DNA from: Dendrobium chrysotoxum | Taxonomy: Eukaryota > Streptophyta > Magnoliopsida > Asparagales > Orchidaceae | NCBI GenBank assembly: GCA_019925795.1 | Contig: CM034305.1 | Coordinates: 93,966,433-94,030,432, forward strand | Direction of reading: 5' to 3' | DNA length: 64,000 nt | Shown: positions 23,764 through 35,662 of the stretch, in pieces | Position numbering within the stretch: the stretch's first letter is position 1 | How the letters are laid out: the number at the start of each line of letters is the position of its first letter | Program-made: the position numbers and the translations under genes | Notes under the pieces: generated by a model | Databases searched by the model: none | Told to the model about the DNA's origin: nothing | Seen by the model: only the letters and a program-made list of their open reading frames with translations

Positions 23764-25000
23764 ATGGTTAAAGGGAATTAGCAGACGACTCTTGACGAGG
23801 ATCGAAGCTTAAAAGCATTACGGGCGGCACAATCACACATTGTCAAATAACTTGAAGAACTATCATCTGATTTTATGCAGTTTACAGTTGAAGTGAAACG
23901 GGAGTTACAAATGTTTCGAGCAGGTAATGTCATTAATCCAATACATAGGCACACTGCTCAAGTTCGCACTCTATCTGCTAGACAAAATGTTCTCGCTGCT
24001 CAAGAGCTAAGGTGAAACCCATGTCCCATTCCTGATTTCTCAGATTTGGGTGGAGAATTTGAACATCCCTAGCAGTTCAAGTGTTCAAATTCAGAGGAGG
24101 ACGATCCCTTTCTACACATGCAATGTTGGTAGGACACATGATCGATTTCATAAAAATCAGAGTCACTTTTAGGTTAAATTGGACATCTCAAATTTTTTAT
24201 TGCATTTTACACATTGAAGATTACTTTGATTGGGAAAGGGTTGTAGAAACTTTTTTTTTTTGAATATATGGAGATTGCATCAAAAAAGCAAGTGAAGTAT
24301 GTGGCATGTAAACTGAAAGGCGTTACAAGTGCTTGGTGGTTATAGCTGCGACAAGACAGACATTGGGAAGGAAAAGGGGTTGTTCGCAGCTGGCCTCGCA
24401 TGAAATAGTTACTCCATGGATATTTTTTAACCAATAATTCTGAACAAATACTATAAATGAAATATCAGCATGGTTTGTAAGGTAATTGTATTGTCAATGA
24501 ATATACTGAAGAATTTTATAGATTGAGTGCCCGTAACAACCTTAACAAGACCGGCAATCAATTGGTTGCTCGATACATTGGTGGGTTGAAGAAAGAAATT
24601 CAGGATAAGCTGGAGCTAAATTCAGTTTGGTCACTTTCACAGGCTGTGAGCTTTGATATCAAAGCTGAGTTGTAACTAAATCAACACACAAGAAGTTATT
24701 CCACTCGTTGGCTGTATGGAGAGCTAGTAACTGAATCTAAAATTAGTCTTCAACAAGCAAAATGATTAATGCAGCTATTTGTCCTGGGATGAACAATACA
24801 TCTGCTGCTGAAGTGAAAGCACCTTCTTGGTCAAAAGCACCAATTTGAGAAAACCCCTATTCCAACCCTTCCAATTTTAAGTGTTTTTGTTATTTTCAAG
24901 TGGGGCATAAATCCGATGAATGCCTTGCCCTATAACAGTTACATGTACTTGAAGGTGAAGTAGATGACACTTTGTCTTAGCATGAAGAAACTGAAATAGA
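23764..25000 (+). pseudogene. Gypsy gag, heavily broken
   Basis: The start ATG is near 23764. Pieces parallel to the other family member are readable: TTLDEDRSLKALRAAQ, FTVEVKRELQMF, VKYVACKLKGVTSAWW, YTEEFYRLSARNNL and VARYIGGLKKEIQDKLELNS, then a zinc-knuckle-like CFCYFQVGHKSDEC at about 24880-24925. More than ten stops interrupt it. Confidence 0.75.
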
Positions 25001-25079
25001 GGGACTAAAAACTGATGAAGGAGAACATATTATTTGCATCTTAGAAAAACTTCTATTGGCACCTCGATAACTTATTAAT

Positions 25080-28000
25080 TCTTAGCGTAATGCTATATTT
25101 CAAACTAAGTGTACCATCAATAAAAAAAAGTTTATGAATTATTAATTGATAATGGTTGTATGAAAAATGTTATTTCTCGATCTCTTGTCCAAGCCTTACA
25201 GCTGAAAAAAAAAAAAAACCCCACTTCCTTATAAGATTAGTTGGGTGAAGCAAGGCATAAACATTGTGGTCTTTGAAATGTGCAGAGTTATGTTTTCTAT
25301 AGGAAAATATTATGTTTGCGAAGTACTGTGTGATGTCATTGATATGGATGTCTATTTTATGATCCTTGGACGACCATGGTAGTTTGATACTGGAGCTCAA
25401 TATGATTGCTGACAAAACACATACTTCTTTGAATGGAAAGATAAAAAGTTAAGGTTTATCCCCAACACAAATGAAACTTTTACTAAGGTCCAAAAGAACA
25501 TGGCAACACTCAATCTGGTTATGGGAGCTAAGTTATTAGGAGCCGGGTGTGAAAGTAAAACCTTATTTGCCTTGTTAGTTACGGAAGAAACTGTCCATGA
25601 CAAACTTTTAACTATTCCAATACATATCCAAAATATATTAGCACTATACCAAGATGTCATGCCTGAAGAACTTCCTTCCATTTGCCGCCCCTTCGTGCAA
25701 TGCAACATCACATTGATTTTATTCTAGGAGCACCACTACCAAACTTATCTCACTACAAATTGAGTCCTAAAGAATATGACAACTTGCATAAACTAGTGGA
25801 AGAATTATTACAAAAATAGCTAATCAAACCTAGCTTGAGCTAGTGTGAAGTGTTTGCCTTGCTAGCCCCTAAAAAGGATGAAAAGTGGCATATGTGTCTC
25901 AATAGTAGAGCCATCAACAAAATAACTATTAAATATTACTTTCTCATATTACAAATCGAAGATTTATTGCATAAACTGGTTAGCTCAATAATTTTCTCTA
26001 GACTAGATTTGAGTAGTGGATATCTCCAAATTTGCATTAGACCCAATGATGATTGGAAAACCACTTTCAAAACTCGTCAAGGCCTTTATAAATGGAAAGT
26101 GATGCCGTTTGGACTCTGTAACACGCCTTCAACTTTCATATGGCTTATGATAAGGTGCTCAAATCCTTTTTAGAAAAATATTGCGTTATTTTTTTTATGA
26201 TGTCCTAGTCTTTATTACTTCATCAAATGAACATGTGAAACATCTATCTCAGATTTCTGAGGCTTTTCAACCCACAAAATATATGTCAATGTTGCTAAAT
26301 GTGAAATTGCCGCAACATAAGTCAATTTTTTAGGTTTTGTTATCGCTGTTGAAGGCATATAGATGGCTCAAAAATAAAGTTTCTGCTAATATGTAATGAT
26401 CGGTGCCTAGTTCACTTTTTGAGGTCTGTAACTTTCAGGGCCTTGCTAACTTTAATAGGCATTTTATTTGTAGATTTAGTGTTATTATGGCACCTTTGAT
26501 TGATTGTATGAAAGCTAAAACATTTAAATATTGGTCCACTAATCAGCAAAAAAGTTTTGAAGCAATAAAAATTGCTTTAAGTTATGCTTCTATCCTTGCT
26601 TTCCCTGATTTTGAAAAGCCATTCCAAGTTAACATCGACGCCTTTGGCATAGGAATTGGAGTTGTTTTATCTCAGTGAACATCAAGTTGAGTACTTCAAC
26701 AAGAAGCTTAGTACACTGCGACAAAAATGATCTATTTATGAATAAGAGTTATATGCGGTGATCCGTGCTGTCAAACATTGGGAACACTTTCTCCTACACC
26801 AAGATTTTGTATTGTGCAGTGATCATCGTGCCCTCCAACTTATCAACAACCAGAAGAACATCAATAGGATGCATGCCCGTTGGGCACTCTATTTGCATAA
26901 ATTCACATTTGTTTTACAGCATAAATTTGGTTCCCAAAATAGAGTCGTCGATGCACTAAGCCGAGTATCAGCCTATCTCATTCAACTGCAAACATAAATA
27001 ACAAGACTTGAATGTCTTAAAGATCTATATACAATTGAAAAGGACTTCTCTAAAATATAGTCTCACAACATGAATGATAAACCACCCGTTGATTACTCAT
27101 CCAGGCACAATTTTTTATTCAAAGGTATTGCTTTATATATTCCAATATCATCTTAGAGGCACCATTTAATAATAGAAATACATGCGGCGGTTTAACTGCT
27201 CACCTGGGTCATGACAAAATGATCTTATAGATGAAAGAGAAATTTTTTTTGGCCTCACTTACAGTGAGATTTTACCCGGTATGTTGAGCGTTGTTCAGTC
27301 TGTCAACAATTCAAGGGTACCAGTCAAAATACAGAACTCTACACATTGTACTAGTCCTGGATTCTATATGGGAAGATTTATGTTTGTTTTTATGTTGGGA
27401 TTGCCAAACACAAAGAAAGGTGTTGATTCGATTATGGTTGTTGTCGACAGGTTTTCAAAAATGGATAATTTTATTACTTGTAAGAAGACATTTGATGCTT
27501 TCTATGTTGCTTGGCTATTTTTCCATGAGATCATCCTACTCCATAGGGTACCTCATAGCCTCACTTCGTATCACGATGTAAAATTTATTAGCCATATTTG
27601 GTGTGAATTATGGAAGAGATAACACACATAAATTAAATGTTTATTATCACCCGCAAATGGATGGTTAGACATAGGTAGTGAATCACACCCTTGGAAACAT
27701 ACTTCGCTGTCTTGCACAAAACCATCCCAATATTTGGGACAAAATACTTGGCCAAGCCAAATTTGCATACAATTCTATGACTAATCGATCAACTAGAATA
27801 TCCCCATTCAGTATTGTTTATACCAAAGTCCCAAACCGCACACTTGATATCACTATTTTACCCAAATGCCAAAATAAATCTACTGCCTAGTTTGTAAATC
27901 AACAACAATCCATCCTGGAAGAGGTTCAATTCAAAATAAACTAATTATTACCAATGAGCATTACAAATCTGCAGTTGACACTCATAGGCGACACAAAGTA

Positions 28001-28230
28001 TTTTATCCTGGTGATCTTATAATGCTTAGGTTGCACAAAGAATGTTTCCCACAAGGAACATATTCTAAGTTGAGCCCCCACAAATTTATCTTGTACTTAT
28101 CCTCGAACGTATAAACAATAATGCCTATATCGTGGAGCTACCTCCTTATCTCAACACACCATCTTCCTTTAATGTTTTTATATACATATAGTTATCACCC
28201 TCCTGATGAAGTCCACGGTGTGTCTAGTAG
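25080..28230 (+). pseudogene. Gypsy pol (protease, RT, RNase H, integrase), broken
   Basis: In order: a protease block LLIDNGCMKNVISRSLVQAL near 25145-25205 (again D-N-G, as in the element at 9231); reverse transcriptase LDLSSGYLQICIRPNDDWKT and MPFGLCNTPSTF (25850-26150); a damaged FYDVLVFITS where YxDD should be (about 26195); RNase H FEKPFQVNIDAFGIGIGVVL, LCSDHRALQLI and GSQNRVVDALSRV (26600-26970); integrase FMLGLPNTKKGVDSIMVVVDRF and ITCKKTFDA (27390-27620); FAYNSMTNRSTRISPF (27760); and the tail near 28000. The catalytic reverse transcriptase pair is damaged, unlike in the 9231 copy. Confidence 0.85.
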
Positions 28231-28263
28231 TACTTACAATAGCTCTTCTGAAGCAGGGAAGAC

Positions 28264-28566
28264 TGATACAAAGCATTATATGAAGAATATAACAACATAC
28301 TACTAATATCACTTTTATGTTATTTCCATTATGCCAAGTTTATGGCATTTTATCCTTTTACAGCTATAATATTTTGCTGTAAATTTTAATTTGTATGGAC
28401 TGGTATAGTAAGAGACAGATACACAAAAATATATATGGAGGTAGAAGGGAGGAAGGCGTATTGATTTTCTGATACAACTTTATAAACCCCTATTTTGTTA
28501 TATTCTTGTATTCCCTATTCTTTTTCATTTCTTGCTAGCTGATAGTATTTGGGAGCTTCTACGCCA
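28264..28566 (+). repeat. Gypsy 3' LTR
   Basis: TG...CA ends; partner of 23432-23733, with the target duplication ACTTT directly after it. Confidence 0.92.
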
Positions 28567-29750
28567 ACTTTGATTATATATATCCTTCATTAGTTATAAA
28601 ATCACCTAATATAAGATTGAGATTATATTTAGATGGCTTCACTCCTTATAGTCAGACACCTTCATCATACTCTTATTGGCCTGTTATAGTAACACCTTAC
28701 AATCTTCCACCTGAGATGTACATGAATGCCCCATACATATTTTTGATGATTATTATATATAGACCGTATAATCTAAAAATAAAAAATAGATGTCTTTTTA
28801 TAACATTTGATTGATGACCTCAAGTTATTGTGGGAAGATCGAATGTGTTAACATATGATATCTCAACTAAACAGAATATTCTCCTTAAAGCCACCTTATT
28901 ATAAACTATTGATGAATTTCTAGTATATGGTTTGTTATTTGATTGGAGTATTACGGGAAAGTTAGATTGCTCATACTGCATGGAGCACACTAAATCATTT
29001 AAATTAAAATATGGAGTTAAAAACTCTTGGTTTGACTATCATCGTATGTTCCTACTTATCAATTATTCATTCAGGAGAAATATGGTTGCATTCCTAAGAA
29101 ATATAGTTAAGAGATCAATTCCTCCACCCATATTAAGTAATTCTGAGATACTTGAAAGAGTGAATGGCATACCTATAATATTTTAATTTCCTATATGATA
29201 AGAGTGTAGAGTCCCCAAATTTGGAGTTTACAATAACCCGATAAAAAATAGTATTTTCTGGACATTACCTTACTTGAGTACCAATTTAATAAGGCATAAT
29301 CTTGATATTATGCATATTGAGAAGAATATATTTGATAACATTTTTAATATGATAATGAATGTCAAGTTAAAATTAAAGATAAATTGAAGACAAGATTTGA
29401 CCTTAAAGAGTACTGTAAAAGAAAAAAAATCTTGAGTTAAGAGAGATGGTAATGAAAATATATTGAAGTTGAAAGCTCCTTTTTTCATTCACATTAAAAC
29501 AAAGAAGATCAGCATGTCAGTCATTCCAAACATTGAAAACGTCTGATGAGTATGCCTGTAAATTAAGCTGATGTCTCGATATAAGATTCGAGAGACAATT
29601 TCGAATGAAGTCATGACTGCCACATAAGATCAGTATGCTTCCCATTTTGTTTAGCTTCTTACCAGATTATATTTTAAATTCTTTAATTGAACTTAACATT
29701 TATTTTCAGAGATTTATGTTCTATAAAATTGAATGAAGAGGCTTTATGAA
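28567..29750 (+). pseudogene. CACTA TNP2 transposase, middle part
   Basis: Resumes the frame cut at 23431: LRLYLDGFTPYSQT (the conserved DGF), then WPVIVTPYNLPPEM (28690-28720), GLLFDWSITGKLDCSYCMEH (28930-28990), KNSWFDYHRMFL, FRRN, PPPILSNSEILERV, and LPYLSTNLIRHNLDIMHIEK-type sequence at 29265-29325. After 29350 it fades, with a possible trace of the LMTHDC block near 29600. This is the catalytic region missing from the CACTA element at 2900. Confidence 0.8.
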
Positions 29751-29989
29751 TGAATGAACAAAATACACCGTTTGCAAGCTTGAAAAAAATTTTCCTCCTA
29801 GCTTTTTTGACTCTATGGAACATCAACCCTTACATTTACCATATGTTTTCATTTCATATGGCTTCAAGTGATAAGCCTCCTCACATATCGATCACCTCTA
29901 TGTTTGACCGTCAAAAGAAGTTGGCCACTAGCCCAACAGGGACAAGATCGATAGAGTAGAGTTAAGTAGTACCACCGACCATAATAACC
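29751..29989. other. Unassigned interval
   Basis: A 69-residue plus-strand open frame (29750-29959) has no recognisable domain. It may be further CACTA sequence or unrelated. Confidence 0.3.
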
Positions 29990-30540
29990 GCTAATAGTAG
30001 CCCATGATTCCCATCACCAGATCCCATGCAGTCCGCACTCCTTTAAAAATCCTCCAAAAAGTTTTAAATTGATTTTTTTTAATAAAATCCAGAGAAGGAT
30101 GATGCATAGTAAATTCTCCTACTAGAAAAAAATTTGAAAGGTGCCGTAAGGGCTTGAACTTCCTTCTCAGATATCCATAGAGCATGTAAGCCATGGTGAG
30201 TAGTAGCCTTTAAATTGAAAAAAAATAGGACCATTCAACGAACTAACCAAAATATCCTTAAAGGATTTAGATTGAAATTTACTGCTTAAAAAATATGGAT
30301 TTGTCCTCAAGAGAGAGTTATTTGCCATAAACGATGGTGAAAAAGCCCTAAAAGGAAAAAAAACAATGAAAAGGAGAAAAAACTCCAAAGCAGTGAACAA
30401 AGCTGGCTAAGGGCTAACCCAAAATAAAGAAAACACCAGGTAAAAGGATGGAAAAACTTCCCTGAGACAAGTGAACGAAGCATAAACAAAGGAGGAGGTG
30501 GCTGGAGAAAGAAACCCTACCAGAGCACAAACTAAAACTC
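29990..30540 (-). mobile_element. L1 LINE fragment (5' end with ORF1 start)
   Basis: The minus strand reads, in two frames, a start-like segment with SKFQSKSFKDIL and then SEKEVQ... and HHPSLDFIKKN..., paralleling the beginning of ORF1 in the element at 20618 (SKSFNDVL, ISEEEV, RPVLDSIRKF). The 3' part is missing, which is unusual for a LINE and points to later deletion or rearrangement. No target duplication was found. Confidence 0.65.
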
Positions 30541-30605
30541 TGATTAATGACTAATTCTGTCTACAATCTGATGTTCTTCAAGATTCCACAATAAAGTTAA
30601 GGTTT

Positions 30606-30642
30606 TGTGTGTGTGTGTGTGTGTGTGTGGGAGGGGGGGGGG
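30606..30642 (+). repeat. (GT)n microsatellite followed by a G run
   Basis: About 12 GT units run directly into a G-rich tract, at the left edge of the duplicated segment. Confidence 0.9.
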
Positions 30643-31576
30643 AACTATTTTTTAAAGAGGGGTCAAGGTGAACTTATTCCTAAATGGCTTTCCCTAAAAG
30701 ACCTCATACTATCCATCTTCGCAAAACAAAGTCTTCCTTTCAAGAAAGCTTAAAAAGGAAGAAACCCTCATTCACTAAAAAAAAGTATTAAGATTGTTAA
30801 AATATTTTACCTTTGAGCTTCTTAACTTTTTTTACTAGTTCTAAAGAGCACTACAATATTATCAGTTTTAAGCAAGAACCTAATAAGATTCAACATGCTC
30901 AAATCATTAGGGTCATCCATCATCTCAAAAGATAATAAGGAGACCTCTCTTCATTATTGCTTTGGGAAAAGTTCAATGGATAGCACAAAGATGATAGGAT
31001 TTGAGTAGAGACAAGCACTTTCCAGTTCATTATAGTGCCTGTAGTGTGATGAAGGAAGTTGTGCTTTTAATAGAAATAGGGGGAGGAAGATTTGGTGCCT
31101 AGAATTGAGGTACCAATTTGCTGATTGGTTTTGGAGGTGAGAGGAGGTATAACATATTTTGAGGTTTCAGTTGGTGGGATTTTTGTAGTATTTTGAAGAG
31201 ACATTAAGATTGAAGAGTTAATTTAGCATTCATAAGTGCCAAATAAGTAAATCAAAGTGACTAAATAACTAATTGTTAGCAATAACTAATTAAAGAGGGG
31301 GAGATTTCATAGCTGTTCAAGATCACTTCTGGGCTATAAGAATTTAGAGAAATGAACAGAGAAATAGATAGAGCATATAAAGACTTCTAATAACTCTAAC
31401 AATATCGCATCAAAAGAGGAGCAAGTCCCTTATATTCTAGTTATCACATTTCTTTATTTTTTCTTTTACTTTTTAATTTTTATCTTCTTACAACTCACCG
31501 CATGCTCTTATATATGCAATTATAACTAAACACCCTCAAGTTGTTCATGCCCAATAATAGCTAAAATAGTAACTAG
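30643..31576. repeat. Tandem duplication, copy 1 (about 0.93 kb)
   Basis: Aligns over nearly its whole length with 31577-32500, in the same orientation and directly adjacent. Shared anchors include 'gaactattttttaa', 'ataggatttgagtagaga', 'ggatttttgtagt' and 'ccctcaag'. Diverged by many substitutions and several indels, so it is old. On the minus strand both copies retain a similar STQIL-centred short reading frame, suggesting a decayed coding origin. Confidence 0.85.
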
Positions 31577-32500
31577 AAACTATTTTTTAAGAATGGAAGG
31601 CTTGCCCATAAACAACCACATACCACCCATCCGTGTATATACAAAGCCTTCCTTATAAGAGAGCTTAAAAAGTAAGAAGACCTCTTTCATTGTAATAAGA
31701 TTAGGGTTTCCTTAGAGCTTCCTAACTTTTTTCCACTTCTTCTAAAGAGCCTTATAATAGTTTCCCTTCTTTACAAAGTATCCAACTAGAGCCTACATTT
31801 TCACAATCCTTTACATTATGTATCATCTCAAAATCTAAGAAGGAGACATCTTCATTATTTCTATGGACAAAGTTAATAGGAAAGCCCAATGGAGATAGGA
31901 TTTGAGTAGAGATAAACCCCTTCCGGTTCATCATGTTAACTATAGTGTAAGAAAGGAAGTTGAACTTTCAATAGAAGGTGGAGGAGGATTTGGCACCTAG
32001 AATTGAAGTATCAAGTTGCAAGTTAGTCTTGGAGGTGAGAGGAGGAACAAAATATTTTGAGGGGTTTGGAGGTAGGATTTTTGTAGTGTTTTGAGAAGAT
32101 AATAGGATTGATGAGTTATTTGACATTTGAAAGAGCATGATCAGAGTCATTTATAAAGGGAGAAGGGACACAACTAATTATAGGGGTAGTTGGAGCTAGG
32201 GAGGGCATATTTCATAGTTGTTGATGAGGGCCTCTGGCCTACAAGAATTAGATAAATAATTAGGTAAATATATAAAGCACATAAAGATAAATAAATATTA
32301 GCTTTCTTGAGGCTAGGATGAGATACCTTCACCTTATAACTCTAGCACTACTAAAGCAAAAGAGGAGGAAGTCCATCATTTAGATTCTTGTTTTCTCCCC
32401 CCATTTATTTATTTATTTTTATCTTCTAGCACCTCAGCACATGCTCTTGCACCTGCAATTATAGTTGAAAACCCTCAAGCTGATCAAACATGACAACAAC
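31577..32500. repeat. Tandem duplication, copy 2
   Basis: Partner of the preceding segment. Two minus-strand open frames (31934-31752 and 32150-31968) lie here, but the matching frames in copy 1 are interrupted. Confidence 0.85.
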
Positions 32501-32757
32501 AAAAATAACAATTGCTACTGCACATAATAATTTATATTATAATTTCAATTCTCTATAAATAGTTATAAAGAAGAAAGAGAAAAACACAGTATGAAAACAT
32601 AAAAGAAAGCATTAATGAATGCAAACAAGAAAAATTGTCATTCAATTCTACCTCAAGTCCATCTCCTCTTATTGATAAGCTAGAAATTATTTGATGAGCA
32701 TAGCCCAAGATGGCATTCATATGCTGGTTTTATAATTCTTATTATGTATTTCTCCAC

Positions 32758-32794
<37 letters not shown>

Positions 32795-33186
32795 TAGTGA
32801 TATTATAATTATTTTTTAAAAATTGAGTTATAATCAACACTAAATATTCTTCTTTTATGGCACTTCTTTAATTTTGTAACTAAGAAATATTGTCTAACTC
32901 ATGCTTCAAATTATTGATGTATTTTGATAATTATTACTACTATAGTAATAAAATTTACCCATAATTTAGAGAAAATGGTGCAACCAAACATCAAGTTAAT
33001 AATTTTAATCTAGTTTATTATAATGTGATTGTGGCTAATTAATAATTATAAAAAAAAGTAAATATACAGCATTAAAATATAGACAATATAAACTAAAACG
33101 TAGATCAACACATACACAAACTATAAAAGATAGACAGAGAGAACAATTTCCATTGCTTTTAAAAAGAAGGTATGTAGCGTGCGCAG
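32501..33186. other. AT-rich 3' flank of the NBCL gene
   Basis: AT-rich, non-coding, with a (TTA)n microsatellite at 32757-32795. The end nearest 33187 would hold the 3' UTR of the gene on the minus strand. Confidence 0.6.
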
Positions 33187-35469
33187 CTATGGGAAATGAT
33201 CATGCTGAGAATAAATGGAAGACAAGCCTATCCCACCACTGCTCCCTTGAGACCTATTTCTGCTACTATCACAGTCCAGTCTTCCCACTGCCGCCATTCC
33301 AAGATTCAGATAAACCATTTTCGAATCCAAACTAAGGCTACTATCCACGTTTTCGTTGCCAATGTCTCCTGCTTCAACACTCATCAGAGGATGGTAGATT
33401 GACCCACCTGCATTATTACTATTACCATTCGTCGCAGTGGCTTCCTCCCTCGAAAGCACCATCACTGCTGACTGCACGAGCTCGAGGCACAGCCTAAGTT
33501 TGTTGGGCTCGATGTGGGAGAGTCCTGGTAGGGCACCTTTGAAGAGGAAGTCGGAGGTGAGGGATCTGAGTATGTCGAGCGGTGTAATGTCGTCGGTGGT
33601 TCGGACATTGGGGTCGGCATGGTGGTCGAGTAAGACGGCCACCATGTCGGGACATACCATTTCCGAAGCGACGTGTAGAGGCGTCTTGCCAGTGGGGCCG
33701 GCCGGCAAGTCAACGTTGGCTGCACCGAGCTCAAGCAGAGCCTTGACAACCTCACGGCTACAATTCTGAACTGCGTAATGGAGGGCAAGGGCTTCATCGA
33801 GGTTAAGCCCCTCTCCCATTACCATGAGTTTGACAAGCTCGACGTCGGATGAGTCTAAGGCGCGACGCATGCGTCGAATTTTGTGGTGGTAATCGTCAGG
33901 TTTGGGGACGGCGACGGCGATGTCGAGAGGGAGGTGGTGATTGTGGAGGAAGGAAGGGCGGCGAGAGAACGAGGATTCAATGCGAAGCTCTTCAATCTTG
34001 GCTACAATGTCGATGGGGAGGTGCTTGGCTAATACCTCAGGTGGGAGGCCTGATTTGGCAACGAGGTGGGAGCACGTGTTCCACAGTTGATGCATTTCTT
34101 GTTTGCGAGAAGCAAGAAGAACTCTCATGGCATCTTCTATGGAAGCTTTCTCTACCATGTTCTCCAGCTGCTTCTGCATTATTTCACCAACATATACACA
34201 CATATACAAATAGCTCAGTTAATAATTAATTTTAGATGAAAGAAACGATCTACAATCAATTAGAAGAATAACATAATTATTTATAGTTAGATATTACAGC
34301 ACACTTTAAAAATGATTCAACAGAAAGTAATTTAGAAGCTTTAATTACTGTTGAAATAAAGAGGAGGTAATGAAAGCATGATGAAGAAAATTAGGGTTTG
34401 AGCTTAATTTGCTCTAATACGGCTTAATTAGAAGAATAGTCCTGCAAAAGTAAGCACTGTATGATGTAAGAAATTAGTTGTGGGAAAGTTGGGAGAGGTA
34501 TATAAAGTGTGGACCAAACACTATAGATACAGTATAGATTGGGATCAGTGCCTGAAAAACTCAGAGTAAGAAATTAGAACCCTAATTTACAATTAAGATG
34601 TAATAGATGCTCATATTAAAGCCTGTCTCAATGAATTTCTTCTAAAACAAATGAAATCAGCTCATACAGAAGCACCACAAGCAGAAAAATGAAAAAGAAA
34701 AGAAGAATTCTAAATATGAAATAAAATCCTTCAAAAACAATTAAGGATGAGTGTAATTAAGCTTAAGTTTGACCAATTATACTAATCAATTTGAACTGAG
34801 AGATCTAGGATGAAGAAGAAGAAGAAGAGGAAGGGAGTAAATGAGAAGAATGAAAGAAGAAAGGGGTAAAAGACTGTTACTCACTACTCATAACTGCATC
34901 ATCACACAGAAACAGAAGAAAGTCCAACAAATCAAATAAAAATACTGTTTAATTTTCCATCACAAATGAATTGATTGACCAACTTTATGTATGTATATAT
35001 GTATATATATATATGGTATGAGTGCGTTGACCTGCGTGAGGAAGACGAGTTCCTCAACTCCGAAAGAACGCGCAGCAGCGAGAGTATCAAGAGCGAGATC
35101 GATAGCCGAAGCGCAGTGAGTATGCCAACAGCCTCGCTCAGCGCAGTTCGGCCTTTGGTCGTGCTTAGGAGGAATAAGCGAGACTTGACCGCTGTAAAGA
35201 AACTGAAGAACGAGAAGGAAAACCTCGTAGCCAACAGAGTTGACGGGGATCACTAAGCTTGATCTGAGCGAAGAGTTGGTTCTGCGGTGCAGATTAGCAG
35301 GCGGGGAGTCGAAGAAGCGGCGGAAGAAAGGGCTGCGGCCGGCGAGGATGCAACGGTGGGCGTGAACGAGACGGCCTTCGACGCTGAAGGTCACGTCGCT
35401 GAAGGCTTGCCCGTTGATGAGAAGGTTGAGAAAGTCCATAGAGAGAGATTTGAAGGCCTCCGCTTCCAT
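33187..35469 (-). CDS. BOP: NBCL / BLADE-ON-PETIOLE-like BTB-ankyrin co-regulator (two exons)
   Basis: Exons: 35469-35032 (146 codons) and 34173-33187 (328 codons plus stop); the predicted protein is 474 residues, within the usual BOP length range. The intron (858 bp) has CAG|GT and GCAG|A borders, at the position known for this family. Residues 20-125 form the BTB/POZ domain (AFSDVTFSVEGRLVHAHRC). C109, C114, H116/H118 and C119 make the C2HC zinc-finger-like motif (CAERGCWHTHC). Ankyrin repeats span about 246-350 (GKTPLHVAS, VLLDHHADPN, TPLDIL), followed by SDFLFKGALPGLSHIEPNKL and a variable S/N/G-rich tail. NBCL proteins act in the nucleus with TGA-type bZIP factors to set organ boundaries, leaf-base patterning and abscission. 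All diagnostic blocks are intact and no stops are present. The neighbourhood is entirely transposons, with no linked partner gene. Confidence 0.96.
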
Positions 35470-35560
35470 TTAATTACTCTGTTGAGAGATTTCGATCTCT
35501 GGTTATTGGTGTTGGATCTCGATCTGAGAAACTGTTTGGGAAGATGGTCCTGGTGCTGTT

Positions 35561-35568
35561 CTTATATA
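35561..35568 (-). promoter_or_regulatory. Candidate TATA box of the NBCL gene
   Basis: On the minus strand the sequence reads CATATATAAG, about 95 bp upstream of the start codon, which would leave a short 5' UTR. Position and sequence only. Confidence 0.4.
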
Positions 35569-35615
35569 TGTGGCTACATGATTGGAGTCTGAAAAGAGGA
35601 AGGAGATGATAAGGG

Positions 35616-35662
35616 GGAGAGAGAGAGAGAGAGAGAGGGGGGGAAGAAGAGGGAGAGAGAGA
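35616..35662 (-). repeat. (CT)n tract upstream of the NBCL gene
   Basis: (GA)n on the plus strand in two blocks split by a G run, i.e. (CT)n on the gene's strand, about 150-190 bp upstream of the ATG. Such tracts are common in plant core promoters and can recruit GAGA-binding (BBR/BPC) factors. Confidence 0.7.

Larger units (their letters stand above)
23432..28566 (+). mobile_element. Ty3/gypsy LTR retrotransposon (5135 bp), inserted in TNP2
   Basis: A perfect 5-bp duplication ACTTT flanks it (23427-23431 and 28567-28571). The LTRs are 302 bp (23432-23733) and 303 bp (28264-28566), the same lengths as the element at 9231-14327. The LTR start 'tgatgcagagcattat' resembles that element's 'tgatgcggtgcaatcat', and the proteins are close relatives, so both belong to one family. 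The LTRs here are clearly more different from each other and the genes hold many more stops, so this insertion is older. Confidence 0.95.
19042..29750 (+). mobile_element. Old CACTA element, host of three nested insertions; right end not found
   Basis: The left terminus 'cactacagaaaatt' at 19042 is followed by the subterminal motif 'ccgacggaattt', repeated after the first insertion at 20235-20330 (e.g. 'ccgttggaaattccgtca'). The host sequence is 19042-19076, 20235-20617, 22821-23431 and from 28567 on. From about 23000 it encodes a TNP2 transposase split by the gypsy element. No matching right terminus was seen downstream of 29750, so the end is lost or decayed. Insertions: RTE LINE, L1 derivative and gypsy element. 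Confidence 0.75.

Noticed and set aside
33437..34229. Plus-strand open frames opposite the NBCL gene.
   Set aside because: Shadows of the well-supported minus-strand exon; GC-rich codon bias opens the other frames.
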